Of a stretch of DNA of 64,000 nucleotides, positions 11,801 through 24,100 are shown in pieces. The translations under genes were made by a program, and so were the position numbers. Each line of letters begins with the position of its first letter. The stretch's first letter is position 1. Location: assembly GCA_016801885.1 (NCBI GenBank), contig CM028888.1:1224501-1288500 (forward strand), written 5' to 3'. The notes below the pieces were generated by a model, which ran no database searches, was not told where the DNA came from, and saw only the letters and a list, made by a program, of their open reading frames with translations. Source of the stretch: Toxotes chatareus (taxonomy: Eukaryota; Chordata; Actinopteri; Toxotidae).

Positions 11801-14800
11801 TTTACTTTCCTGAAGCTGAAACAAAGTCGGAGAATGACCTTTGACCTTCAAAGCGCGAGCTGATTATTTTCAAGAGGCTGATTAATTGTTTGTCATTTTA
11901 TTGATTTCAAAATGTAAGAAAAAAAAAAGAAGAATGAGCATCACAAGTTTCCAGAGCCGGAGCCAAACGTCTTCAGATGTCTGCTTTGTCTCATCAAAAG
12001 TCCAAAGTTAAGAAATATTGAGTTTGCAGGATATAAAACATCATCACATTTAAGAAGCTGGAACCAATGAAAGTCTGGTTTTTTACTTGATAAATAAAAG
12101 AAACAACAACTCGATTTGTTCATCAACTAATCGATTATTGACTAATAGTTTCAGCATCACGCCACATTACAGCAAATTACTCACCATGTGTGGAAACTAT
12201 TTAATGTTACATCTGAACATCTGTCAAAGCATGAGGAGAGCTTTGGATTTTTCTGACTCCACCTCCTCCACACTAACACACGTCTGAGGGCTTGAATCTC
12301 CTCCTCCCTGCTGCAATCAGCTCTTTTTGTCACGAAGTGCTTTGAGCACCAGCTCACGACGTGTGACGAGTGATTTCAACCAAAAAAAAAAAAAAGAGCC
12401 CGAGTGGAACGACACAGACGTTTCCTGCAGCTGCCTTTCATGGTAAAAGCATTCCAGGAAATAAAATTACTTTTACTGTGAAGTAGAAAGTCTCCAGCAG
12501 TTTTACATGATAACAATTAAAGATGAAAACAAACAAACATGTAGGTAAATATATTTAGATGAAAACACCAGTAACAAATGTGGTGATTTTGAAACATCCA
12601 GTTATTTTAAACAAGACAAAACAGATGTTTGTGTCAGTGACGACATCCTGTGTTTGTGACCTGAGTGATGTTTATACACAACGAAACCACAACAGCAAAT
12701 ACGCTTTAAAGGAAACATCACTGTGACTGGATTTTGACGGGTAAGATACTTTACTGTCATTGTATTTCCGTACAGTGTTTACTGTCAACATGAGGATGTG
12801 CTCAACATCCACCTGCAGAGACTCCAGCTTCATGAAACTGGCTCTGGTTCTGTTCAGACTCTCACAGCACCTGGTTCAGACTCTGGGGAGGATCCTGGTT
12901 CTGGTCTGGGGAGGATCCTGGTTCCAGTCTGGGGAGGATCCTGGTCTGGTTTAATTCAGGAAAAGTTCAGACACAGCCTGATTCTTTAACCACAGAGCTT
13001 CTGTTCCCTAAACCACGAACAGGCCGGAGGATGTGAACTCCTCTGTGCTTTGAGGGTTTACAGTTCAACAGGTTGCAGCACAACGTCCATTTCATTTGCA
13101 TGGGATTTGAACGACGGACGTTGGCTTCATGTTTATTTGGTTTTTCAGGCCCGTGTGTATCATTTAGTGCCGTAACATTTGAATCAGATAACTTGGATGT
13201 AGATGAACAGTATTTACACACTGGAAGCTGGAAGTTATGGTAACTCATCTGAACTTTGTCTGACGTTAGCCACTGACACACTGTGAAAGCTGCATGTTCA
13301 TTTTTTCAGAAAAAACATGTTTATATTTCTTCTTTTTGTCACTCTGGGATCAGAACAAAAACCTGTCACACTGAGGAGACAGAAGAGGACAAAGGCTCAT
13401 TAAAAAATCTGATTCAATGATCTGATTAAATCTAACAAAAATCAGAAGGACTTTGGTTCCATGGTTCTTCTTCTTTGATGCTCCCTTGTCTAAAATCAGC
13501 TCCTCTATAATTCTGGATTATGGATCAGTGGAGAACAGTCGCCTCATTAGACACAAGAAACACCGCAAATTACATCAATCTCACCCACGTCAGCAGACAC
13601 ACTTTTCCTCACATAAATAGAATTAGTCAAGAGGCAAACTATTAAAGCTGAAAGTGCAGGTTGTTCAGCTGCAGTGCAGAGAGTTCAGCTTTCCTTTGAC
13701 TGCTGCTTTGTTGTGTCCGACATTATTGAAACAAATGGGAAGAAGAAATGCGTCAAGAGAAAATTACACACTAATACATTTACCAGCTGTATTTATAGGT
13801 CGTCATTAAACCGTCTTGACGTCAGCCTCGTTCCCTCAAACGTACAATCACACATGACCCCCGCTACCTGAGGCCCCTGCTGGAGACGCCCTACACGTCT
13901 CCGCCCACAGGAAGTGAAACAAAGAGTCAAGACTAAAGTATAAAGTGTTGAACAGCAGAGAGAGCGAGCGCTCTGTCCGGAGGAAAATCTTCAAAACTAC
14001 ACCTGCTGCCTTCACATTAAAGGAAAATGGTGAAAGGTAGATGGCGTTGAGCTCTTAGATCCAAAGAGCCAGAGCTTCTTTAAACAAACGACTGCTCGAC
14101 AACCTCAGAGGGAGAAATCCACAGAGGCCGGTGTCCTCGTCCTCTGACTCATGATAAAGTGTAGTATAATTCAGCGTGATTGATCATGCTGAGTGATCAC
14201 AACACTTCTCATGTCCCTCGGCAGATGGCTTTCAAACAGCTTCAAGGACTCTGAAATTTGATTTCCAAGGCACAGTGAAATTAACTGGCACTAATTAAGA
14301 TGAAGGACATGAAGTAGAAGCAAACTGTAGTCAAAGGAGTTCACCAGAAATTTGGCTCTGCACTTTCATACTGTTGGTGGACTCACAAAAGACAGACATG
14401 AAAATACAAAACGTTCTGGACTTTTTATCCGCGTCCTGACTCTTTGCTAACCACTGTTCTGCTGACTTACATAACTGAATGTAAACAGAATGATACGAAT
14501 CACTGGGCTCAGCCCTAGTATGAAAATTACACATAAAAAAGAAAGACTTTTAGCTCCTGAAGCTTGAAATGTGACTTCCATTATGCATTTTTCCTGCCTC
14601 TGAAATTCCAGCTTCTTCCAAACCTCACATGTTCAGTCTGTAAAAAAACGACCATCTCGAGCTGATGCCAGAATAACCTTCATGATATGATCAGATGTTT
14701 CACAGAGCGAGAAGCACGACCCGTGTCAAGCCACCTGGGCTCTGTGTGTAAAGTCAGGGGAATGCTCCTTTAATAGGTAAACATGTCAAAGTGTCCATGT

Positions 14801-16385
14801 CCTGCATTTTCCTGTCATGTTATTCAACTTCTGTCAAACTCACAGATCTTTGACGTTAGCAAGTGTCTCTGTTTCTAACTGGGGCCTAAAATTAAATTCA
14901 TCAATTTTACTCAAAGAGCTGAGGTGATGATGATGATGATGATGATGATGATGACATAACACTTTCTATTCCCCAGTGATAAAACAACATATTTTCAAGG
15001 TTCCAGAAAGGTCAGAGGTCAAGGCCTGCCTGTGCCGAATGATACCATGCCTTGCTCATGGGAGCTTCAGCTGGGCAGACGGGGACCAAGGCTGAGGACT
15101 TGAGTCCTGGTCCTCCACAAGCACGAGCAGACAAGCTGGACTGAGCAGACGAGCTCACATGAGGGATCAGGACTCTCGTCTTCCCGCGTCCCTCTGCAGA
15201 CGGCATTAGGATTATGTTGGCAATGAGTAATAACAATAACAAGGGGCTGATTATGTTTGCATTGTTCACAGTAAGATGTCTGTTTATACTTTACACTGTA
15301 AGTACTCCAGAGTGTTGCTGTGCACAGGAGACACACACACACACACTGTGTTTTAACGAGCCCGCAGGAATCAAGGCAGAAGCTGCAGAAATCTGCACTG
15401 CTCAGGAAATAAAGGCCATTTTAGGAGGAAGACTAAAACAGTAAAGTTTTAAACTGCAGTCCTGTGCGCAGAGCGCAGACCTCAGTAAAACACAGCTGCT
15501 CTGCCTCAACATCCTGTTTCGCAAACGACAGGACGATGCTGCAACATCAGCAAGGGAAACCCGAAGTGTCGCTGCAGTCACACTTCACAGTTGCAACCCC
15601 TTCCGGACCTCAGACTTCGCGTTTCGTGTCCCCAGCCAGAGCCACGCCAAATTCATTTAAAAAATCTGTCATTTTTACGAGCCCTGTCACTTCCTCTGTG
15701 TCCGTTCACTGTACACAACGCACACAACAACCCGGACAACGTTTCTCAAGTCTCCGGGACGCACTCTACAACAATACAATTCGTACAACAATAAGCAGCA
15801 GTTCATTACAATACATAATAAACTGCCATTAACCTGCTAGCTTGACATTCTCGCTGCCTTCATTCAGCAGGAGTGCCTATGTGGGTGGTTAGCGTGTTGT
15901 AACAGCGTTACTGACAGTTCAATGTTGAGCACCATGAACAAGGAAGGCAGAGATTTTGTGCAGTTGAGGGATTTGCTAACATACGTTTTACGCCGAATTG
16001 GCCACTATTTGTTAAGGAGTTGGTCCCGTGGTTCGTTTCGATTATATAGTCGATGTAAGCCGACGGATAAGCCAGTAAACTTTAAATTGTTAAAGTTGGA
16101 AAGGGAGTTCGGCACGTCCGTGTTATCCACCCGAGAGAACGGCGCGTATTTTAGGTAACATCCTGTTCGCACTGAACCGCAGCATGAAAAGATTTGATCC
16201 CCGGCCAAGAGGAAGTGCAGTAACAGTTTATTTCACCCATGTCCGGGGCATCCCTCCGGCCGATGGACCGCTGCTGTGTCGTCGGTAAGGTGCCGGGAGA
16301 GAGGAGCTGTCAGACCGCCATCTCCATCCTTACCTTCCCGTGCTTTCAGCAGCACCGTGTTGGCCACGATGTTCTCCAGCTCCAT
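8727..16385 (-). CDS. grk6: GRK6, G-protein-coupled receptor kinase 6 (5' part only: coding exons 1-2)
   Basis: GRK4/5/6-family kinases phosphorylate activated GPCRs at the inner face of the plasma membrane so that arrestin binds and signalling stops. Two exons join in frame: 16385-16334 (52 nt) and 8822-8727 (96 nt), giving residues 1-49 plus one base of the next codon. Seen: MELENIVANTVLLKAREG, the family's N-terminal receptor-contacting helix (residues 1-18), then GGGG and the basic NRKGKSKKW (22-30), which in this family binds PIP2, then MLQFPHIS leading into the RGS-homology domain. NRKGKSKKW and MLQFPHIS favour GRK6 over GRK5, whose human version I recall as KRKGKSKKW and ILKFPHIS. The kinase domain and C-terminus lie beyond the left edge. 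I found no further exon between 8726 and 1, so intron 2 is at least 8.7 kb. The gene is head to head with nop16. GRK5 or a GRK5/6 duplicate is the main alternative. Confidence 0.9.
9284..9420. repeat. Dispersed repeat, LINE/SINE-tail type
   Basis: GATAAGATACTTCATTAGTC then CCACAGTGGGGAAACTGCAT resembles the common fish repeat segment 'ATACTTTATTGATCCCACAGTGGGGAAATT'-type (recalled, shown in pieces). It is followed by an A-rich stretch with AAAAAAATAAAAACAC. Diverged. Confidence 0.55.
12882..12950. repeat. 23-bp triplication
   Basis: Three head-to-tail copies starting at 12882, 12905 and 12928, sharing the core TCTGGGGAGGATCCTGGT. The last bases of each copy vary. Each core has a BamHI-type GGATCC palindrome. 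Confidence 0.95.
14925..14954. repeat. (TGA)10 trinucleotide repeat
   Basis: 30 bases of perfect TGA/GAT repeat within grk6 intron 1. Confidence 0.95.
15922..16158 (+). other. Unassigned 78-codon open frame antisense to grk6 intron 1
   Basis: ATG-initiated frame (MLSTMNKEGRDFVQLRDLLT onwards, with an Arg-rich middle RRIGHYLLRSWSRGSFRLYS). I recognise no domain. The DNA around it (15950-16160) keeps many CpGs, unlike the introns, and lies directly downstream of grk6 exon 1. It is most likely promoter-shore sequence, or possibly an inserted element. I do not call it a gene. Confidence 0.25.
16334..16385 (-). CDS. grk6: grk6 coding exon 1
   Basis: The ATG is at 16385-16383 on the minus strand and encodes MELENIVANTVLLKARE plus one base. 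The donor is GAA G|GTAAGG at 16333. The start is fixed by identity to the invariant family N-terminus. The surrounding 16240-16520 is G/C- and CpG-rich, as expected of a promoter. Confidence 0.93.
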
Positions 16386-16643
16386 GTCGATGCTGTCAGG
16401 GGTTACAGCTGCAGCAGCACAACGATCTCCTGGTCCCCCGCGGCGGCTCCAATCTCGGTTTATCCTCCCTTATCACCGTCCACCACCTCCTCCCGCCGCC
16501 CTGCCGAGGAGGAAAAATTCAACTCTCAGTTTGAGCTTTCGTTCAGTCCTGTCCGGTGACAGTCCGCACCCCTCCTCTCCCCTCTCTCCTCCTCCCTCCA
16601 TCTCTCTCCGCCCTGGAGCTGCTGTCAAAGAGGAGCGGAAAAC

Positions 16644-16734
16644 ACAGACGTCTCACTCTGATAGAAAAGTGCTGTTTCATAATAAACACCAAACAGATAG
16701 TGAAAGAGACATCACAGACAGACGTCTCACTCTG
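16644..16734. repeat. 17-base direct repeat in the grk6 upstream region
   Basis: ACAGACGTCTCACTCTG occurs at 16644-16660 and again at 16718-16734, 74 bases apart. It contains the 8-base palindrome AGACGTCT. Confidence 0.9.
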
Positions 16735-17890
16735 CTCATATTTCCGAGGCTGGTCTCCGGTCACCAGCCTCAGTCGGTTTCTATCTGTTGGGTTTTTCTG
16801 TCCATGTTTTCTGTCTAACATCTTCTTGGTTCAGTGTTTTAAGCGAGATTCAATGGCTGTAGTAATACCTGGTCAGTTTTTTTTCGTAACAGAACATACA
16901 TGTTTTTATTACACAACATGATTGTTATGGGAGTTAGACCTTGAATTTGTATTGTTTTCAGTGCTTTACACTGGGATGCATAGACTGCTAACTTTGGTGT
17001 CTTTGGATGTATCAATCAGGTGCATCAGATTGATGCACTGTTACAAATACAAAATCAATAGATCGCTGACTCCAGAGCTGCTGCTCTTTGTGGCTCATCT
17101 TTCCCTGCACAGATCAATGAAAGCACCACGGTGCATTAAAGGTACATTAAGAAAGACTTGTCTGTCCATTTGGAGACAGTCCTCATCCTCCCTCAGATTC
17201 TTCAGCTGCTCGAAGACGAGGAGGAGCAGGACAGAGTGGCTCGAACAGTTCAGAGCTACAGAGACTGAAAGGTCTCTGACCCAAACCATGAAAGGACATA
17301 AACAGCTGAAGAACAGTTACTAACAGGGAGGAGACTGTGCACAAATTAACCTCTAACAATTAAATGATGAGGAACATGGCTCTTAAAGGTGCATCCTGAC
17401 CTGAAATAAAGTGAGTGTACTTCTGATTAACGCATCTTTAAAAGTTAGTATCTGGGTTATTTCTGAAACTAAAGCTTGATTAGCAGTTAACCAAGGACAA
17501 AGCAGATGTTTAAACCTGCAGTAACTGATGTTCTGCCTCTGAAAAGAAAACATCATGAAAAAAGTATTAAAGATTTTATCTTTCACTTCACAAGTCCAAC
17601 ATTTTACTTTTTTCTGTCTGAATAAAATAAAACTGAGGTGACAAACATGAGTCTGAATCTTGTGTGCTTGTTTATTTTGACTCAGTCTGACATCTAGAGG
17701 ATAAAAGCAGCAGCTGCAGGTGTTTCCAACCTCAGACTCAGGGAGCCGGTCACCGAAACTCAGAGCAAGGATAAAGAAAAAAGGCTGAGGTGTGGTGTGA
17801 TTTGGCGAATGGTGTCAGCGTAACAAAAATAAGATTTAAAAAAAATATGTGTCAGAAAGGTCAAAGGTGGGGTTGTGGGCGTGGTCTGTG

Positions 17891-17900
17891 GTCACATGAC
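17891..17900 (+). promoter_or_regulatory. E-box/M-box-like site upstream of nop16
   Basis: GTCACATGAC, 108 bases before the nop16 ATG. CACATG is a non-canonical E-box, and TCACATGA is the form bound by MITF/USF-type bHLH factors. NOP16 is reported as a MYC-responsive gene in mammals. Function here is inferred from one motif only. Confidence 0.35.
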
Positions 17901-18007
17901 GGGAACGAAACAAACACGCGTTTCCTGTTGCTGCTGCACGTTGCGTCCCCGTCAGGCTAACAAACCTCCGCTGTGCCGAGAAGAAACACAGGAGAAAAAA
18001 CATAAAC

Positions 18008-18114
18008 ATGCCGAAAGCTAAGAAGTCCGGCAAGAGGAAGAAGTTCGATTACAACCAGGACCGGAAGAAGCTGAAGAAGAAGTTCAACAAGAAAAACAAT
18101 CCGAGGATAGAAAA
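18008..18114 (+). CDS. nop16: nop16 coding exon 1
   Basis: Encodes residues 1-35 plus two bases. The ATG context is ATAAACATGC, with A at -3. The donor is AA|GTAAGT. The exon is almost entirely Lys, Arg, Asn and aromatic residues, as expected for the nucleolar-targeting end. Confidence 0.96.
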
Positions 18115-21100
18115 GTAAGTGCGGGACGGCGCGGTGCGTTAGCATGTGAGCTAACGTTGGCTAACGCTGGGCATGTTGAGCACTAAGACTCAGGCTGTTC
18201 TTTCTGTCGTTATAATCTGCAGCTTTACGGTTAGGACGAGTTTAAACCTGTGGGTCAATGTCACATGATCAGTTAGAGCCCGCCGCTGTGTCCTGGAGAG
18301 ACCTCAGTCTCTGAGGTTTAACTTAAACCTGTCCCAAACCCGGTTTACCTGAGGTATAATTTAAACCTGTCCCAAACCCGATTTACCTGAGGTTTAATTA
18401 AAACCTGTCCCGAACCCGGTTTACCTGAGGTTTTATTTAAACCTGTCCCAAACCCGGTTTACCTGGGGTATAATTTAAACCTGTCCCAAACCCGGTTTAC
18501 CTGAGGTATAATTTAAACCTGTCCCAAACCCGATTTACCTGGTTTAATTAAAACCTGTCCCGAACCGGTTTACCTGAGGTTTTATTTAAACCTGTCCCAA
18601 ACCCGGTTTACCTGGGGTATAATTTAAACCTGTCCCAAACCCGGTTTACCTGAGGTATAATTTAAACCTGTCCCAAACCCGATTTACCTGAGGTTTAATT
18701 AAAACCTGTCCCGAACCCGGTTTACCTGAGGTTTTATTTAAACCTGTCCCAAACCCGGTTTACCTGGGGTATAATTTAAACCTGTCCCAAACCCGGTTTA
18801 CCTGAGGTATAATTTAAACCTGTCCCAAACCCGATTTACCTGAGGTTTAATTAAAACCTGTCCCAAACCCGGTTTACCTGAGGTTTTATTTAAACCTGTC
18901 CCAAACCCGGTTTACCTGGGGTTAAAGTCAATAAAGTTCATCATAAGGACAGATTTCTCAGATCATGTTTGTTAAGTTTTAAAATCTCTTGTGGCAAACA
19001 ACAACAAACTTCCATAGCTTTCTGTAATCGTTATTATTAAAGGTGTTACTTCTTCCTCTGTTCATTTGTTATGTCACAACATAAATAAGTAACGAGCAGA
19101 CCAGGTCCCACCACAGTGTCACTGTGAGCAAATACTGTTTATTGATGCTGCAGAGAGGAAGGTGGTCAGTGTGCTGTGATATGATGATACTGACATATTA
19201 TGAATATGATTAATCATTGTTATAGGTAACTTCTGTCACGATCAGGTTTTCAGATAAGAAAAAACTCTGTGTTCTGACGTGACCGTGTCGTGTTTCTCAG
19301 CGCACAGATTCGAAATGCGTGGGACGACAAGAAGTCCATGGTCCGGAACCTGCAGGAGATGGGTCTGACCTTCGACCCGAACCGAACTCTGCCAATAAAG
19401 AAACAGCGGGTAAGTGGCTGCTGTGTTCTGTAGGTAGGTGGCTGGGAAGGATTCATGTGATCACACAGTGATCATGTTTGGATTTCCAGCTGATTATAAG
19501 AATGAAATCATACATGACTTCTGTTTGTGTAAACAGACCCATATATTTCCCTTGATGAACATATGAAACAAGCGCTCCCTGCCCATATCTGTTCATGTGT
19601 TAAATAAATTCAGACTGTGATACTGAGATATTGAGATCCAGCAGCAAATGATTCAGTTCCACAGTCAGAGCCGTGTGTGTTACATGCAGACACTTTGTTT
19701 TACCTTTTCATTTAGTTATTTAAAGATTATTTTATGAAGATACAGACGGGGCAGCGGGGGCAGAGGTGATTTAGCTACTGAGCTGGATCAGTAGTTAAAT
19801 GATCGTGTTGCTGAAGAGTCTCTCAGCAGCTGTTGCCGCTGGTCTCGCCTTCGCTTCGGGGAATTGATAAATCAAGACTTGTGTAATTTAAACTGTAAAT
19901 AACTAATGTGTCCGACAGGTCAGGGCTTTAAAACACACATGCTCATATCCTGTAGTTTTTGTTTGTGCCAGAAGGGAGCGACAGAGTGTTGAAGATTAAA
20001 CACGTGTGAAGTCAGAAGAAATCTCCTGAAAACAAACGTTCAGTTAAAGAACCATCAAATGTCTGTAACTGGGTTTCAAAACAAATATGGATGAAACAGA
20101 CTTTTAAAGAAATCAACCTCTTTGGTTTTTCCCTGGAGGAGTTCTCTAGATGAAACAGAAACAAATGAAGTTGTATGTTAACACAACATCAGCGAAACAC
20201 AACTTAACTGTGCTCTCATCAGAGACTTTGCAGAAATGTTGCTTCATCCAGTGAAAAAAGTTATTTTACTGTTGATTTTCATAGCTTCAACTTTCATTTC
20301 TGACAAATATTTCACTGGTCCCTGCACCAGTGACAGTGCATTTTAACTTATGTGGTTGCTTTTTCATTTTTAATGCTTAATTCGTTTTGTTGTCCTGTTC
20401 ACGGACGCTCTCTGTTGCTCTGACACTTTGTCCCTGAGGTTAATGAAAGCTAATCTTGTCCTCTGGGCTGCAGCTTGTTTTCCTGCAGCTTCAGACAGGC
20501 TTTCATTTCGTTAACATTCAGCGAGTTGAACCATAAATGATTAATTTTCGCCTCTTCGGGGCTGAGGAGCGAGGACAGTTGATCTTTGTTGTCTCCTGAA
20601 AAGACATCAGCGCTGAAAAAACCCCCCGCATTTCATACCCGTCACATCGCAGTAGAGAAGAAGATGGAAGATCCGTGGAAAGGAAACATGTTTATCGTCC
20701 TCTGACCTGGTCGACTAATGCAGCATCCAAACACGCCGCCCGATGACCTCCATTGTTCTTCATACTGTGTTTTTGTTCACGTATAGCTCGTTGGTGAAGA
20801 CAAAGAGACTAAAGTTCCCGTCCCCATCGTGACCAAGCCCTACGTCCTCAGTCGTAAGTAATTTCTTTGCTGTGTTTTCTTTTATTCTTCAGGTTTTATT
20901 TGTTTTGCTGTGGAAACTGCAGCCAGGCCGAACCGGGCCTGAGCCGGGCTAAGGTCCTGGTCACACCACAACATTTCACTTTAGAGTTTACTTCTACATC
21001 CCGGAGCATTAGGTTGTGATTAAGTGGCTGCATAAGTTAACACTGTTATGTTATGTTACTACATTAGAAGCATTGTTTTAGTCCACTTCATTAAAAACAT

Positions 21101-24100
21101 CACATGTGGCTCGTTGCTGTGAGTTTATTGTTTCAGAGACAGATGAAACAGTGAAATACGATCTGAGAAGCTGATCTGAGGCTTGTCATGTCAGTGCAGT
21201 GGTTGGTTTGAACGTGGCCTTAAAAGATAAATCTGGTTCTCTCCTGTTTTTTTCTTACTGTCAACAAATCCCACGAAAACTCTGACTTCCTGACTCTGTC
21301 TGCGACGTAGATCCTCAAAAACTCCTCAGATTTTTAAACTTAAAGAGGCTCAGCCAGTTTTTAACTAACAGGAGGAAACGCTGCATTTGTTTGGGACTAT
21401 TTTCAGCAGGTGGATTAATCCACATGTGATGCTCTAGTGAGTATTTGGGGCAGCAGGACTCTTTGTGTGTGTGTGGTAATGAAGGAACAGTGTGTCTCAT
21501 TGATGCGTTTTTAACAGTTTTTGGAAACAGTGAAGCTCAGAGGAAGAAGATATATCACACACACACAAACACACAAACACTCAAGGCACCGATCCACCCC
21601 AGTTCTCCCGGCGCCCCAGTGTCTCTAGTGCATGTGCATGCTTTGTGTATGTGTGTGTGTAAAATGCAGAGATTTATTTCCCCGTTTGAGGGATAATCAA
21701 TGAATAAACTTAAACAACACTCAGTCGGATACATTCACGTTTTTTGGATGTTTTTGGGGAATTTTCTCGACAGTAAGAAAAAATAAGCTCATCCATTAAT
21801 TCAGCGTGTGTGTGTGTGTGTTAAAGCTCCATGTTGCTGTGAGTGATCCCATTGAAATGAACAGCTGTTGTAAATGCAGGTGAGGCCTGTTCAGCTCGTC
21901 CTCTGCTTTCAGTTGTTAGTTACCTTCTTTACCAAAGCGCTCTCACACCCCTTCACTCGCGTGGACACTCAGTGCGATCGCAGCCTAATTAGAGCAACAG
22001 GAAATGAGAGTGCAGCTTCACTTTTACGGCATGTTTTCGTTATGATGCACAGCTGTGGGCTGAATGATGTTTAATTCCTCCTGCAGACGTGATGTTAAAG
22101 CTCAGTTAAAGCGCTGTTTGTGTTGATTATTACAAAGACGAGCAGAGATGGTTTGCATTTTATTTTGTGTTTGTCTTCGCATTAACCTTAAACAGAGAAA
22201 TAAAAGAAACAACATTCAGTGGATCATGGTAAAGATGGCTCTTGAAGGTGTCTGAGATTCCTCTGATGCCCTTTTTTTTTTTCTTTATATGGTTTTGAGC
22301 AGAACTGGAGGAGGAGGCCAGCCGTCCAGAGAAAGACTCTAAGACGTTGTCCTCCGACCTGATCGAGTACGTGCAGTACATGATCCGAGAACACAAAGAC
22401 AACTACAAGGTAAGATGTGACTTCACAAAACACGTTTTTGGCCCTAACTCAAGAAATCATTCTCTAATTATGATAAAATACACTTAATATGCTTCTGCAC
22501 TGTGTATATAATGAGGCAAACAACCACGAGATGTTAATTCTAGTTTAATGGAAGCAGCACATCAGCGTTGGAGAAACAGAAAATGCTTGTTCAGTCGTTC
22601 ACATTCAGCTGAGGAAGAGTCGTGAAATCAGCGCAGGTGGGAGAGCGTAGTTTGATGTTAGACATTCACCAGCTGGACTTAGTCTGCAAGTTTGGGAGCT
22701 GTTTAGGAAAAGTTCCCCCGTTGGTGCGTTCAAGGACACAGTGACATCTGGGATATGAAGGCTGGCTGCCAAGGTCTGAGGCGTCCTGTTTGTACCGTCC
22801 TGCTCAGTTGCTGCGGAGGAAACTTAATTTGTCAGTTGAATATTTTTATCTTGAGAGCAGCTGACGATAAGAGCGTCCTCTGTTTTGCAGCCTTGAGGTT
22901 TTGAATGAAGCTGCAGCGTAAGGACGAATAAGGTTTCACCTGCGTGTTCTTTCTCCGTAGCTGCTGATTACTGTTTTTCATATGACTTTAGATTGAAGGG
23001 CCACGCTCTGTGTGGTTTTAGTTTTATTACTCGGGGCGGCAGGTGGCGAAGATTTAAATTACTTGAGCTTTTATCAGAAAAGAGCCTCATTCAAATGGAT
23101 TTTCAACAGTTGCTTTAAATGGGACTGAGTCATTACTGGGAGCACCGCCAAGCCAGAACCAGTCAATAGGAGAGGATATTGTGTGTAGCCTTTAAATTCT
23201 GAAAAGCTGAGTCAGTCACCTGCACGACTGTGACTATTCATCATCTAACCGTGTCTCTCTGCAGTGTGTCGTGATCAGAGCCGCTTCACGCTCACAGTGG
23301 AATCAGTTTTCAGGCGTTTGTGGGATTTTGTTCTGACACAGAGCAGATTTAAGCTTTTAGCTGAAGTTCAGACCTGAAAGAAGAACGTGTTCCCAGAGAT
23401 CTGGCTGAGGGGCCTATTGAAATTTGTTCCCTGAAGAATAAATCCTGTTGACTCTGCTGATCCTCCGACTTTTCGTTAAGCCACAAATCAAATTTTATTC
23501 TTGTTCAACACTTGAACAGCTCTCGACAGGACATGCGTACAGCTAACGGCTGACTTCCTGTTAGCTTTAGCCTGCATGCTAATATGCTTAGCATTGTAAT
23601 GTTAATGTGTGACCATGCTAACTGCACACGTTCACATGTTAACAATAACGGTAAATGTTATGTAAGAAACTTTAGCATTCAGTGTTGTTAGCATGCATGG
23701 TAACATTTTAGCTGTAGGCATGCTAACGTGTTGATATGCTAACGTGTTGATGGGTCGTCACGTTTTCATCCTGTCAGTTAACTCTGGTCTCAGTCTGTGG
23801 TGTTTATCACTGCCACGGTTCTTTGGCGTCTAACAGGGAATCGGCCTCACATGTCCCAAAATGGCCACTGTAGAGAGGATAAACCCTTTAGTCCATGTAA
23901 CAGCGTGGCCTCTCCTCTGGCGCTACCTTCAGGACAAACTTTACACTGTTTTTTTGTACTGAACTAAGAATAGCAGAGAGGCCCTGACTTATGTTGTTAC
24001 TTTTGGTTTTCTGCTATTTACTCACAGTTACAGCCTCATGGGGGCGCTGGCATTTTAATTAATTATTTTTTTAAATCTTAGTTGAGCATGGTTTATGGAA

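Larger units (their letters stand above)
8823..16333 (-). other. grk6 intron 1
   Basis: 7.5 kb between the first two grk6 exons. No exon was recognised on either strand. It holds a LINE-tail-like repeat at 9284, a 23-bp triplication at 12882, a TGA trinucleotide repeat at 14925 and an unassigned CpG-containing open frame at 15922-16158 next to the promoter. The remainder is A/T-rich unique-looking sequence. Confidence 0.8.
16386..18007. promoter_or_regulatory. Divergent intergenic/promoter region of grk6 (-) and nop16 (+)
   Basis: 1.6 kb between the two start codons. The grk6 side (16386-16640) is G/C- and CT-rich with several CpGs and would hold its 5' UTR. A 17-base direct repeat containing AGACGTCT occurs at 16644 and 16718. 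The nop16 side (17870-18007) has a TCACATGA-type E-box and CpGs. The middle (about 16900-17850) is A/T-rich with no recognised gene. No TATA box is evident at either end. Confidence 0.6.

Noticed and set aside
16276..16818. 180-codon plus-strand frame
   Set aside because: It runs antisense across grk6 exon 1 and its CpG/CT-rich promoter. Composition (Pro/Ser-rich low complexity) explains it, and no domain is visible.
18318..18921. CRISPR-like array
   Set aside because: Units follow each other directly with no unique spacers, in a vertebrate intron. This is a minisatellite.
19170..19215. ATGATGA and CTGA boxes in nop16 intron 1 suggesting a C/D snoRNA
   Set aside because: Box spacing is far too short, there is no terminal stem, and no C'/D' pair is present.
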